Shown in pieces: positions 55,922 through 63,653 of a stretch of DNA of 64,000 nucleotides; positions within the stretch are counted from its first letter, which is position 1; the number at the start of each line of letters is the position of its first letter. The notes under the pieces were generated by a model. That model did no database searches and had not been told where the DNA came from. It was given only the letters and a program-made list of their open reading frames with translations. The DNA is from Flavobacteriales bacterium. GTDB taxonomy: Bacteria; Bacteroidota; Bacteroidia; Flavobacteriales_F; PHOS-HE28. The DNA is taken from NCBI GenBank assembly GCA_020852835.1, contig JADZAC010000006.1, positions 1-64,000 on the forward strand. The letters run 5' to 3'. The position numbers were made by a program, and so were the translations under genes.

Positions 55922-56701
55922 ATGGTGCGCTATGGCCTGATCGGCCGCAAATTGGGCCACAGCTTCAGCAAGGACCATTTCACCGGCGTCTTTGCCCAAG
56001 CCGGGCTGAAGGACCACCGCTACGACCTTTTTGAGCTCCGCGAGATCGACGAATTCCCAGAGCTGCTCAGGAACACCAAGGGCCTGAACGGCCTCAACGT
56101 CACCATCCCGTACAAGGAATCAGTGATCCCCTACCTGGACGAGCTGGACCCGCTGGCCGCCGCCGTGGGCGCGGTGAACACCATCGCCTTCGTGGACGGA
56201 CGCACCAGGGGCTACAACACGGATGTCGCCGGCTTTCGCGCGTTGATCGCCACGATCAGCCCCCGCCTCAGCGACAAAGACAGGGCCGTGAAACCGCGAG
56301 CGTTGCTCCTGGGCAGCGGCGGTGCCAGCAGGGCCGTGGCCTTCGTACTGCGCGAGCAGGGAATACGCTTCCGGATCGTCAGCCGGAGCCGGGAGCGCGG
56401 GGACATTACCTGGGACATGCTGGACTCCTCCCTTGTGCGAGTGTGCCGCCTGATCATCAACACCACCCCGCTGGGCATGCACCCCAACGTGGAGGAAGCT
56501 CCGCCGCTGCCCTACGCCGCGCTCACCGCCAAGCATGTGCTGATGGACCTGGTTTACAACCCGCCACGAACACGCTTTCTGGAACTCGGCCGCACGCATG
56601 GCGCATGCACTGTTGGCGGCCTGGACATGCTCACGGCCCAGGCAACCGAGGCGTGGCGCATCTGGCAGGCGCCGATCGCCCCCCCCGGGCTTATCCACTG
56701 A
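55922..56701 (+). CDS. aroE: Shikimate dehydrogenase
   Basis: The 259-residue enzyme has the AroE substrate motif LIGRKLGHSFSKDHF, the catalytic lysine in LNVTIPYKESVIPYLDEL, an NADP-binding loop GSGGASRAVAFVL, and INTTPLGMHP and GGLDMLTAQA near the end. It reduces 3-dehydroshikimate in the chorismate pathway. It starts 9 bases after dedA and its 3' end overlaps the convergent sigma-factor gene by 11 bases. Confidence 0.95.
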   Translation: MVRYGLIGRKLGHSFSKDHFTGVFAQAGLKDHRYDLFELREIDEFPELLRNTKGLNGLNVTIPYKESVIPYLDELDPLAAAVGAVNTIAFVDGRTRGYNTDVAGFRALIATISPRLSDKDRAVKPRALLLGSGGASRAVAFVLREQGIRFRIVSRSRERGDITWDMLDSSLVRVCRLIINTTPLGMHPNVEEAPPLPYAALTAKHVLMDLVYNPPRTRFLELGRTHGACTVGGLDMLTAQATEAWRIWQAPIAPPGLIH

Positions 56702-57365
56702 TCCGCGCCAGGACCACCTCCACCAAGCGGTCGCACCGGCTGCTGCCGAACTCGAAAGCGGGTGCTTGCGCGTGTTCCTTCCATAGCGCCTCCTTCAGCA
56801 TGTCCTTGGCACGGTGCAGCCGCACCTTCACATTGCTTTCCGTAAGGTCCAGGGCCCGGGCTACCTCGGCCACCGCCATGCCCTCCACCTCCCGCAGCAT
56901 GTACACCGCGCGGTAGCCCTCGGGCAACCGGTCGATGGCCTGCTCCAAGAGCCTGCGGTGCTCCCCCTGGATGGTGCGTTGTTCCGGGTTCATTTGTCCT
57001 GTGTCGGCAATTCGTTCCAATTGTTCCGCATCCGCCGTGTCCGACACGACGCGCATGGTCCGCTGTTTGCGCAGTTGCTGCAGGGCCTCATTGATGCCTA
57101 TGCGCACCAACCAGGTGCTGAAGGCCGATTCCCCCTTGAACTGCGACAGCTTCGCAAAAGCCTTGAGGTAGGCTTCCTGCATGGCATCCTCCACGTCCTC
57201 CCCATCGTGCAGATAGCTCCTCACGGCGCGGTATAGCGTTTGGTTGTGCCTGCGCATCAAGATCTCGTAGAGGCCCGTTTCCCCGCCAACGACCCTCTCT
57301 ACCACATCCCGGTCCGTCCATGAGGCACTGTTCTGAAGTTCAGCCCTTTTCGATTGCATCACCAT
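56691..57365 (-). CDS. ECF RNA polymerase sigma factor
   Basis: The 224-residue protein has sigma region 2 (DAMQEAYLKAFAKLSQFKGE and FSTWLVRIGINEALQQLRK) and region 4 (LPEGYRAVYMLREVEGMA then LDLTESNVKVRLHRAKDML). A C-terminal extension FEFGSSRCDRLVEVV contains a conserved-looking Cys. It should direct polymerase to a small regulon. No anti-sigma gene adjoins it. The start may be 57365 or the ATG at 57359. A promoter with TTGTAACC and GCATCC elements lies upstream and mirrors the one of the divergent operon, so autoregulation is likely. Confidence 0.93.
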   Translation of the reverse strand: MVMQSKRAELQNSASWTDRDVVERVVGGETGLYEILMRRHNQTLYRAVRSYLHDGEDVEDAMQEAYLKAFAKLSQFKGESAFSTWLVRIGINEALQQLRKQRTMRVVSDTADAEQLERIADTGQMNPEQRTIQGEHRRLLEQAIDRLPEGYRAVYMLREVEGMAVAEVARALDLTESNVKVRLHRAKDMLKEALWKEHAQAPAFEFGSSRCDRLVEVVLARISG

Positions 57366-57401
57366 TGCTTGTTCATCCGTTGGTTTCCGCGACCTCTGTT
57401 T

Positions 57402-57460
57402 GGATGCGTGGCCCGAAATAAGGTTACAACTTTTGTAACCCCGGCCCCGTGCAGGCATCC
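57402..57460. promoter_or_regulatory. Symmetric divergent ECF-type promoter pair
   Basis: The palindrome GGTTACAA-CTT-TTGTAACC (57422-57440) supplies one TTGTAACC on each strand. On the plus strand it is followed after 14 bases by GCATCC (57455-57460). On the minus strand it is followed after exactly 14 bases by GCATCC (57407-57402). Identical boxes with identical spacing facing the sigma-factor gene and the reductase-folE operon strongly suggest back-to-back promoters read by the same ECF sigma factor. Confidence 0.75.
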
Positions 57461-57539
57461 AAAGTACACCGGCGGCGAACAAGAAGGCCGTCCCGGTGGT
57501 TGGCAACAGGCACATCGATCCACTCACCAAGATCATCCA

Positions 57540-58211
57540 ATGAACATGGAATTCCCGGTAACGCTCATTAAAAAGGAACAGCTCACCCACGATGTGGTGC
57601 GGCTCACCCTGCAACGCCCCGCGAACTACGCATTCGCGGCAGGTCAAGCTATCGACTTCCGGTTGGACCGCCCGGAAGTGAAGGACAAAGTCTCCCCGTT
57701 CACCTTCACCGGCCCCGGCACCGCCAACTATTTGGAGCTGACTATCAAGTGCTACCCTGCCCACCATGGCATGACCGAGCAAGTGGCCCGCTTGCAGGCC
57801 GGGGACGAGGTGATCATCAGCGAACCGTTCGACACGGTGGCGCTGAAGGGCCCCGGCGTGTTCATCGCCGGTGGCACGGGCGTTACTCCCTTCATCGCCA
57901 TCCTGAGGCAGCTGAATGCCGAGGGCAAGCTGCAGGGCAACTCGCTCTTCTTCTTCAACAAGGCCAAGGCGGATGTGTTCATGGAGCAGGAATTCCGCCA
58001 AATGCTGGGCAAGGACTTCCACCCGGTGCTCAGCAACGAAACGGCACCAGGATACCTCCATGGCATGGTGGGCGCAGACTTCCTGAAGGCGCACATCAGC
58101 AACTTCAAGCAGCCGTTCTATACCTGCGGCCCCGAAGGCTTCGTGAATGCCGTGAAGGCCGCGCTGGTGCAATTGGGCGCCAGTGAAAACATGATCGACG
58201 TACAATTCTGA
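57540..58211 (+). CDS. Ferredoxin/flavodoxin-reductase-type FAD oxidoreductase
   Basis: The 223-residue product has an N-terminal FAD-binding barrel with SPFTFTG (residues 52-58) and an NAD(P)-binding domain with GPGVFIAGGTGVTPF (104-118) and YTCGPEGFVNAV near the end. There is no plant-type [2Fe-2S] domain. It may pass electrons from NAD(P)H to a flavodoxin, ferredoxin or small redox partner. Its stop overlaps the folE start as TGATG, and a decayed copy of this gene lies after folE. Confidence 0.9.
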   Translation: MNMEFPVTLIKKEQLTHDVVRLTLQRPANYAFAAGQAIDFRLDRPEVKDKVSPFTFTGPGTANYLELTIKCYPAHHGMTEQVARLQAGDEVIISEPFDTVALKGPGVFIAGGTGVTPFIAILRQLNAEGKLQGNSLFFFNKAKADVFMEQEFRQMLGKDFHPVLSNETAPGYLHGMVGADFLKAHISNFKQPFYTCGPEGFVNAVKAALVQLGASENMIDVQF

Positions 58212-58861
58212 TGCGCGCCGCACAAGCAACCGGCCGCGCCGCGGCCCAAGTGCCGGGCAGCCCGGTCCCGGTACTTCACGCAGTTGGGCACGGCGATGGC
58301 GACGAGCAGAAGATCGCGGCCATCCGCCACCACTTCGCACAGATCATGGAGGCACTCGGGCTTGACCTCACCGATGAAAGCCTGCGCGACACCCCGCAAC
58401 GCGTGGCCAAAATGTTCGTCAAGGAGGTGTTCAGCGGGCTGGACGAAGCCAACTTCCCCTCCGTCACCACATTCCCGAACACCTACGGCTACGGTGAAAT
58501 GCTGGTGGAAAGGAACATCAGCCTGCACACCTTCTGCGAGCACCACTTCCTGCCCATCATCGGCAAGGTGCATGTAGCCTATTTCCCGGGCGAACAGGTG
58601 GTAGGCCTGAGCAAGCTGAACCGCATCGTGAAACACTACGCCCGCCGCCCCCAGGTGCAGGAGCGGCTTACCGTGCAGATCGCGGAAGGCCTGCAACGCG
58701 TGTTGGGCACCGAGGATGTTGCCGTGTACATAGAGGCAGACCACTTGTGCGTGGCGGCGCGCGGCGTGGAGGACACCAAGAGCTCAACGGTCACCAGTTA
58801 CTACGGTGGAAAGTTCCGGGAGCCGGGGGAACGAAAGAACTTCCTGGAAGCTGTGAAATAG
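58211..58861 (+). CDS. folE: GTP cyclohydrolase I
   Basis: The 216-residue enzyme shows HTFCEHHFLPIIGKVHVAY with zinc ligands (Cys109, His112), GLSKLNRIVKHYARRPQVQE and the third zinc cysteine in EADHLCVAARGVEDT. It converts GTP to dihydroneopterin triphosphate for folate or pterin synthesis. The first 25 residues are Ala-rich and not conserved, so a later start is possible. The overlap with the reductase gene and the shared ECF-type promoter place pterin synthesis under the sigma factor. Confidence 0.95.
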   Translation: MRAAQATGRAAAQVPGSPVPVLHAVGHGDGDEQKIAAIRHHFAQIMEALGLDLTDESLRDTPQRVAKMFVKEVFSGLDEANFPSVTTFPNTYGYGEMLVERNISLHTFCEHHFLPIIGKVHVAYFPGEQVVGLSKLNRIVKHYARRPQVQERLTVQIAEGLQRVLGTEDVAVYIEADHLCVAARGVEDTKSSTVTSYYGGKFREPGERKNFLEAVK

Positions 58862-58997
58862 CGGCTAGTGCAGCCAACGGGCCAAGTTCACATCCATTGA
58901 CGCACCACCCCGTGCTCATGGGGACCTTTTCCTTCGGCGAACTATTCTCCTGCAACAATACCTGCAACGATCTACGCATTGAAACTGCCCGACCAGG
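58862..58997. other. Spacer before the reductase remnant
   Basis: This 136-base stretch after folE contains short CCTGCAAC words at 58951 and 58963 and no gene that I can support. The in-frame sequence immediately upstream of the remnant is interrupted by a TGA. Confidence 0.45.
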
Positions 58998-59321
58998 AAG
59001 TTGACCCATGATGTAGCGGGCAGCACCTTGGAACGGCCCGGCATACCTGCTAGTAAGCCCCCGTTCACGTTCATTGGCCTGTACAGCGGACCCAACCTCC
59101 GAGTGGCCATGAAGACCTACCGGGGCGAGAAGACGCTCGCACCGTACGTCAAGCGGTTGGTGGACGGTGATGCACTAAAGATCAGTGAACCGCGCAATGA
59201 AGCGGTGTACCAGGGTCCCGGCGTGTTCATCGCGGGCGGCCCGGACCCGTTCGTAATCCCGGAGGCCGCTGCGCTTATGGAGCTTGGCGTGGAGGAGAAG
59301 CGGGTGGCGCCGTACCGTTGA
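58998..59321 (+). pseudogene. Decayed second copy of the FAD reductase
   Basis: The 107-codon frame from AAG 58998 reads KLTHDVAGSTLERPG, then PPFTFIG, KISEP and QGPGVFIAGG. It aligns in order with QLTHDVVRLTLQRPA, SPFTFTG, IISEP and KGPGVFIAGG of the gene at 57540. About 16 residues are missing after the first block. The nucleotide-binding loop GGTGVTPF is shortened to GGPDPF, and almost all of the NAD-binding half is gone before a short C-terminal match (AALMELG against AALVQLG). It cannot be functional as a reductase. It is best seen as a decayed tandem duplicate with its frame still open. Confidence 0.75.
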
Positions 59322-59519
59322 GCGGCCGGCCCAGGAGGCAAGCAACAGTTCACAAGGACCTGTGAGCCCAATTGCGGAAGCGCAAGGGCTGTTTGTTGCA
59401 AACGCCGCATCACTGGAGAAGTGCTCATCGGGCATTGAACGGCGGTAAGAACAAGCCGATCAAACGGCTCAAGCTCACCGCACCTTGGTGCGCGTGTACA
59501 CGTGAGCACGGTCGATCGC
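59322..59519. other. Spacer with no recognised feature
   Basis: This 198-base gap lies between the reductase remnant and the small His-rich gene. No ORF of protein-like composition and no strong hairpin was seen. Confidence 0.4.
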
Positions 59520-59672
59520 TCACTGCGGCGCGTTTGCAGGCGCGCTTCCGATGCCGCAGTGGTGCCCCCGCGGACCGTGGTGGCCCCAGTGCCGCGGGCC
59601 TATGGTGAAGCGCAGGGTGAGCACCGTAACGGCCGCGAAGGCCAAGGCGATGAGGAAATTCTTGCGTCGCAT
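59520..59672 (-). CDS. Small His/Gly-rich membrane-anchored protein
   Basis: This 50-residue ORF, too short for routine calling, starts MRRKNFLIALAFAAVTVLTL, a single membrane segment or signal anchor. It continues with a His-rich tail RHWGHHGPRGHHCG, a possible metal-binding stretch. It begins 9 bases after the stop of the upstream small membrane protein on the same strand, supporting a two-gene operon. I do not recognise the family. Confidence 0.55.
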   Translation of the reverse strand: MRRKNFLIALAFAAVTVLTLRFTIGPRHWGHHGPRGHHCGIGSAPANAPQ

Positions 59673-59681
59673 GGTCCCAAG

Positions 59682-59960
59682 CTATTTGGTGGTTTTGGGT
59701 GCATTCGGCCGCCCCTCGAACGGCATGCAGCGATAGTGGTGCATGGCATCCCGCTGCTCCGGGTCCATGCGTTCCCAGGCCATGGCGTGGTGCATCCGCC
59801 AGTGATGCCTTCCATAGATCAAGCGGGAGATCAACCCCACGAGCAGTACAAGTGCCAAAAGCGGGAACAGGAATGGAAAGAAGTAGAGGGTAGCGCCTGC
59901 GAGCACGCCTCCGAGCGCTGGTTTCCAGAACGGGGTCCGGAAGTTGGTGTAGGTGTCCAT
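59682..59960 (-). CDS. Small two-helix membrane protein with His-rich C-terminal region
   Basis: The 92-residue product begins MDTYTNFRTPFWKPALGGVL. It has two hydrophobic segments (about residues 13-47) and a cytosolic or periplasmic tail rich in His, Met and Arg (YGRHHWRMHHAMAWERMDPE). A metal- or stress-linked role is only a guess. The ATG at 59960 matches the hydrophobic start. Earlier in-frame sequence is not protein-like. Confidence 0.6.
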   Translation of the reverse strand: MDTYTNFRTPFWKPALGGVLAGATLYFFPFLFPLLALVLLVGLISRLIYGRHHWRMHHAMAWERMDPEQRDAMHHYRCMPFEGRPNAPKTTK

Positions 59961-60047
59961 GCAAAAGAGGACGGCCCTCCCCGGAGAATACTCTACGGGA
60001 GGTTGCGCCGCTTGACCTGCACAACTGCCTCTGAGCAGCAAGCCATC

Positions 60048-60473
60048 TTATGTTGCCCCGCCCAACTCCGCAGGCGACCAGTACCGTTGCCGCATCCAGA
60101 TCCGGAACAGCGGGTCCAGCCATTCCACCTGCTGCCCCTCAAAGTCGAGGATGTCCTTGGCGCGCATGGCATCGCGGATGCGCCCCACGTTGCCGGAGGT
60201 TCCCAGCCCATAGTGCTGCACGGTTTCCTTGGCGCTCATCTTCGTTTCGCCCGAGAGCAGGGCTTTCAGGAAACCGAGCTGGGGCAAGGTGAACTCCTCC
60301 ACGATGCGTTGGTAGAGCATGGTGTGGTGGTCCAGCAGGTGCTCCATGGCCTGGTCGATGTCGGCCTGCTTGCATTGCTTGCTGCTGAGCAGGAAAGTGC
60401 TGTAGGCCAATTTCTGCACGCCGTACGGGTGGTCGCCCATGCGGGCAGCGATGTGGTCCGCCAATGCCGCGCT
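60048..60473 (-). pseudogene. C-terminal remnant of an AAA+ ATPase
   Basis: The frame encodes about 140 residues resembling only the last third of the Bacteroidota ATP-binding proteins of the archaeal-ATPase (PF01637-like) type: HPYGVQKLAYSTFLLSSKQC, FTLPQLGFLKALLSGE, YGLGTSGNVGRIRDAM and VEWLDPLFRIWMRQRYW. The Walker A and B region of about 250 residues is absent. Homology begins right after the AT-rich repeat cluster, with an in-frame TGA between them. Only a TTG could serve as an early start codon. A deletion or insertion most likely removed the 5' part. Confidence 0.7.
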
Positions 60474-60476
60474 TCA

Positions 60477-60518
60477 GTATGATACAATTATGTATGATAC
60501 TAATTTGTATCATACAAA
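60477..60518. repeat. AT-rich cluster of GTATGATAC repeats and palindrome
   Basis: GTATGATAC occurs directly at 60477-60485 and 60492-60500, and inverted as GTATCATAC at 60507-60515. The last copy lies in a perfect 15-base palindrome TTTGTATCATACAAA (60504-60518). Composition contrasts sharply with the surrounding GC-rich sequence. It abuts the broken end of the ATPase remnant and could be its old promoter-operator or the footprint of a mobile element. Confidence 0.7.
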
Positions 60519-60589
60519 TATGTTTGGTTTGCTTGGTCGGGGTCCGCCCGCCCGCGATGTGGCCCTGCGGTCTGGGAAAGGCATGAAGC

Positions 60590-61951
60590 CTACTTCCCGA
60601 TGCAGAACCGGGAGAAGATGCTGCCCAGCAGGTCGTCCGGGGTGATCTTACCGGTGATCTCGCCCAAGTGGAACTGTGCCCGGCGCAGGTCGGTGGCCAG
60701 CAGCTCCCCGCTGATGCCCTGTTCCACGCCCTGTTTGGCCGAGGCCAGCGCCGCCTTGGCCTTGGTGAGGGCATCCACGTGGCGGGCATTGGTAACGACA
60801 ATGTCGCTCTCGCCGCCGGGGATGGCCCGCACATGGTCCGTGAAGCGCATTCGCAGGGCATCCAGGCCCAGACCTTGCTTGGCGGAAATGCGCAGGGCAT
60901 CCCCGGACTTGGCCTTGCCTTCGCTTTGCACCAGATCGCTCTTGTTCAGTACCGGCAGGATCGCCGGGCCTTCGCCGATGCGCTTGCGCAGCATGTCCGC
61001 CTGGGTGAGAAAGGCCCCTTCGCTGAGCACGCTGGCATCGCCCAGCAGCACCACGAGGCTGGCTTCCGCCGCCTTTCTGTAGCTGCGCTCTATTCCCAGC
61101 TTTTCCACCGTGTCGCGGGTGGGGCGCAACCCCGCCGTGTCGATGAAGCGGAACAGCACGCCGCCCAGGTTGAGCGTCTCCTCCACCGTGTCGCGCGTGG
61201 TGCCGGGAATGTCGCTCACGATGGCCCGGTCTTCCTGCAAGAGCGCATTGAGCAAAGTGCTTTTTCCGCTGTTGGGCGCCCCGACGATGGCCACGGGCAC
61301 GCCCTGCTTCATGGCGTTCCCGAAGCGGAAGCTGCCGATGAGGCGTTCGCATACGCCCATCACCTCCTCAAGCAGGCGGATCAATTCCGTGCGGTCCGCG
61401 AACTGTACGTCCTCCTCTCCGAAGTCCAGTTCCAGTTCCACCAGGGCGCTGAGGCTGATGAGCTGGTCGCGCAGCTCATCGATCTGCCTGCTGTACCCGC
61501 CCCGCAGTTGCTGCAAAGCCAGCTTGTGCGCGGCGCGGCTGCCGCTGGCGATCAGGTCGGCCACGGCCTCGGCCTGGCTCAGGTCGAGCTTCTTGTTCAA
61601 GTAGGCGCGCTGCGTGAATTCGCCGGGCCGGGCCATGCGTGCACCCACCGCCGTGGCGGCTTGCAGCATGCGCTGTTGGATGTAGGGGGACCCGTGCACG
61701 CCGATCTCCGCCATGTCTTCGCCCGTATAGCTCTGCGGCCCGGGGAACCAGGTGAGCAGCCCTTCATCCACGGGGCCTTCCGCGTCGCGCAGCTTCACCA
61801 GTACCGCCCGGCGCGGCTCCGGCGTGAGCAGCAGGGCCGGGGCCAGCAGGTGCATCACCTGCAGCGTTTGCGGCCCGCTGATGCGCAACAACGCCACTGC
61901 GCCCGTGCCCGGGGCGGTGCCCAACGCCACAATGGTATCGGCCTCGAACAT
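60590..61951 (-). CDS. mnmE: tRNA modification GTPase MnmE
   Basis: The 453-residue enzyme starts MFEADTIVALGTAPGTGAVA. It has the formyl-THF-binding N-terminal domain (GEFTQRAYLNKKLDLSQAEA), the helical domain, a G domain with GAPNSGKST, DIPGTTRDT and NKSD, and the C-terminal CIGK motif. With MnmG it modifies wobble uridine in certain tRNAs. Length is typical and all motifs are intact. ATG 61951 is the family start. Confidence 0.96.
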   Translation of the reverse strand: MFEADTIVALGTAPGTGAVALLRISGPQTLQVMHLLAPALLLTPEPRRAVLVKLRDAEGPVDEGLLTWFPGPQSYTGEDMAEIGVHGSPYIQQRMLQAATAVGARMARPGEFTQRAYLNKKLDLSQAEAVADLIASGSRAAHKLALQQLRGGYSRQIDELRDQLISLSALVELELDFGEEDVQFADRTELIRLLEEVMGVCERLIGSFRFGNAMKQGVPVAIVGAPNSGKSTLLNALLQEDRAIVSDIPGTTRDTVEETLNLGGVLFRFIDTAGLRPTRDTVEKLGIERSYRKAAEASLVVLLGDASVLSEGAFLTQADMLRKRIGEGPAILPVLNKSDLVQSEGKAKSGDALRISAKQGLGLDALRMRFTDHVRAIPGGESDIVVTNARHVDALTKAKAALASAKQGVEQGISGELLATDLRRAQFHLGEITGKITPDDLLGSIFSRFCIGK

Positions 61952-62033
61952 GGCCGCAAAGGTGCGAACGCCGCAGGCATCCTGACGAACCTCAGCGGGG
62001 ATCTTATGTTTACCGTGGATCTTCGCATGCACC

Positions 62034-63362
62034 ATGAAAACCCCCGAACGCGCCGCCTTCGATGCCCTGCCCCACCCCACCGTGGTCGTGGTCGGCGGGG
62101 GCTTTGCAGGGCTGGAGTTCATCAAACGCCTTGCCGGCAAACCCTACAAGGTGATCCTGCTGGACAAGAACAACTACCACTGCTTCCAGCCGCTGCTGTA
62201 CCAAGTGGCCACGGGCAGCTTGGGCGCAGACAACATCGCGCACCCGTTCCGCCGCACCGTGGGCCCAATGCCCAACGTGATCTACCGCATGGGCGAGGTG
62301 CTGCGGGTGCTGCCGGAGGAAAACTGCGTGGAGACCGACCATGGCAAGGTGGCATATGACCATCTGGTGATCGCCACCGGCACGGTGACCAACTTCTTCG
62401 GCAACCAGCGCATTGCCCACGAGGCCATGCAGCTCAAGAGCATCAACCAGGCATTGGACATCCGCAGCGATTTTTTGCAGGAGTTCGAAGCGGCCGTGTA
62501 CCTGGATGATGAACATGCCCAGCGCCAGCGCCTCAACTTCGTGATCGTGGGCGGCGGGCCATCGGGCGTGGAGCTGGCCGGGGCGTTGGCCGAGATCCGC
62601 AAGACCATCCTGAAGCACGAGTTCCGCGAGGTGGAGAACCAGCGCATGCAGATCCACTTGATCGACAGCGGCGATGCCGTGCTGGGCAACTTCTCGCCAA
62701 AGGCCCAGCAGCTCTCCAGGGCCTTCCTCGAGGAGCTGGGCGTGAACGTGAAGCTCAACACCCTGGTCACCGATTACGACGGTAAGACGGTGACTTTCAA
62801 GGACGGGAGCACGTTGCAAAGCACCACCGTGATCTGGACGGCAGGTGTGAAGGGGGCGCCGGTACAAGGCCTGGAAGCTGCATTGGAAGAGCGCCCCGCA
62901 CGCCTGCGCACCGATGCCTTCAACCGCCTGGAAGGCTGCACCAACATCTATGCCTTGGGCGATGTGGCGCTTGACCGCTCCGACCCGAAATGGCCCAAGG
63001 GACACCCGCAGGTGGCACCTGTGGCCATCCAACAGGCCACACACCTTGCCAAGAACCTTTTGAGGAAACCGGGCGAAGCCTGGGTGCCTTTCGCTTACCG
63101 CGACAAGGGTTCCATGGCAACCATCGGGCGCTACAAGGCCGTGGTGGACTTCGGCAAGCTCAAGTTCGGCGGGCCCATCGCCTGGTTCCTATGGCTCTTC
63201 GTGCACCTGATGAGCATCGTGGGTTTCCGCAGCCGCGTGATGGTACTGACCCACTGGGCGTGGAAGTACCTGAGCTGGAAGAACACGATCCGCCTCATCA
63301 TTCGGCCTTATGTGCGGAAAGAATACAAGGTGGCGGAACCTGTTGGGGAGAAGGTGGGTTGA
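62034..63362 (+). CDS. Type II NADH dehydrogenase (NDH-2)
   Basis: The 442-residue flavoprotein has two dinucleotide folds, TVVVVGGGFAGLEFIKRL (FAD) and NFVIVGGGPSGVELAGAL (NADH). It also has NYHCFQPLLYQVATGSL, the FAD-site YALGDVALDRSD and a C-terminal amphipathic segment for membrane attachment. It oxidises NADH and reduces quinone without pumping protons. A box TATGTTTA (62006-62013, one mismatch to TAnnTTTG) lies 20 bases upstream. Confidence 0.93.
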   Translation: MKTPERAAFDALPHPTVVVVGGGFAGLEFIKRLAGKPYKVILLDKNNYHCFQPLLYQVATGSLGADNIAHPFRRTVGPMPNVIYRMGEVLRVLPEENCVETDHGKVAYDHLVIATGTVTNFFGNQRIAHEAMQLKSINQALDIRSDFLQEFEAAVYLDDEHAQRQRLNFVIVGGGPSGVELAGALAEIRKTILKHEFREVENQRMQIHLIDSGDAVLGNFSPKAQQLSRAFLEELGVNVKLNTLVTDYDGKTVTFKDGSTLQSTTVIWTAGVKGAPVQGLEAALEERPARLRTDAFNRLEGCTNIYALGDVALDRSDPKWPKGHPQVAPVAIQQATHLAKNLLRKPGEAWVPFAYRDKGSMATIGRYKAVVDFGKLKFGGPIAWFLWLFVHLMSIVGFRSRVMVLTHWAWKYLSWKNTIRLIIRPYVRKEYKVAEPVGEKVG

Positions 63363-63462
63363 GGGTGGAATAAAAGGTGCGGAAGGTGATGACGGCGGAT
63401 GCATCACACCGTGGAGTGATCGGATAGTTCAGCACATGGGGAATAAAGCAGGCGTTGTTGTT

Positions 63463-63543
63463 GGGCCTTCGGCTCCGCTCAGGCCAGACTCTCTTTTCAA
63501 TTAACGTATTAGATAAGTCTGGCCTGAGCGGAGCCGAAGGCCC
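63463..63543. repeat. Perfect 28-bp inverted repeat (hairpin element)
   Basis: The arm 63463-63490 (starting GGGCCTTCGGCTCCGCTCAG) is the exact reverse complement of 63516-63543, with a 25-base AT-rich loop. It lies between NDH-2 and the MFS gene. Its length exceeds that of an ordinary terminator and no T-run follows. I recall very similar CTGAGCGGAG-containing palindromes repeated in other Bacteroidota genomes, so a repetitive element that may also stop transcription fits best. Confidence 0.8.
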
Positions 63544-63653
63544 TTACAACCGGGCGGCTCATCATGTCCAGGCAATGGGCATTTAGAATGCGAAAGCCTT
63601 GAAGCGGTGAAGAAGCAGGTGCGCCGGCAACGTAGCTTCGCGCCCCTTTTTCC

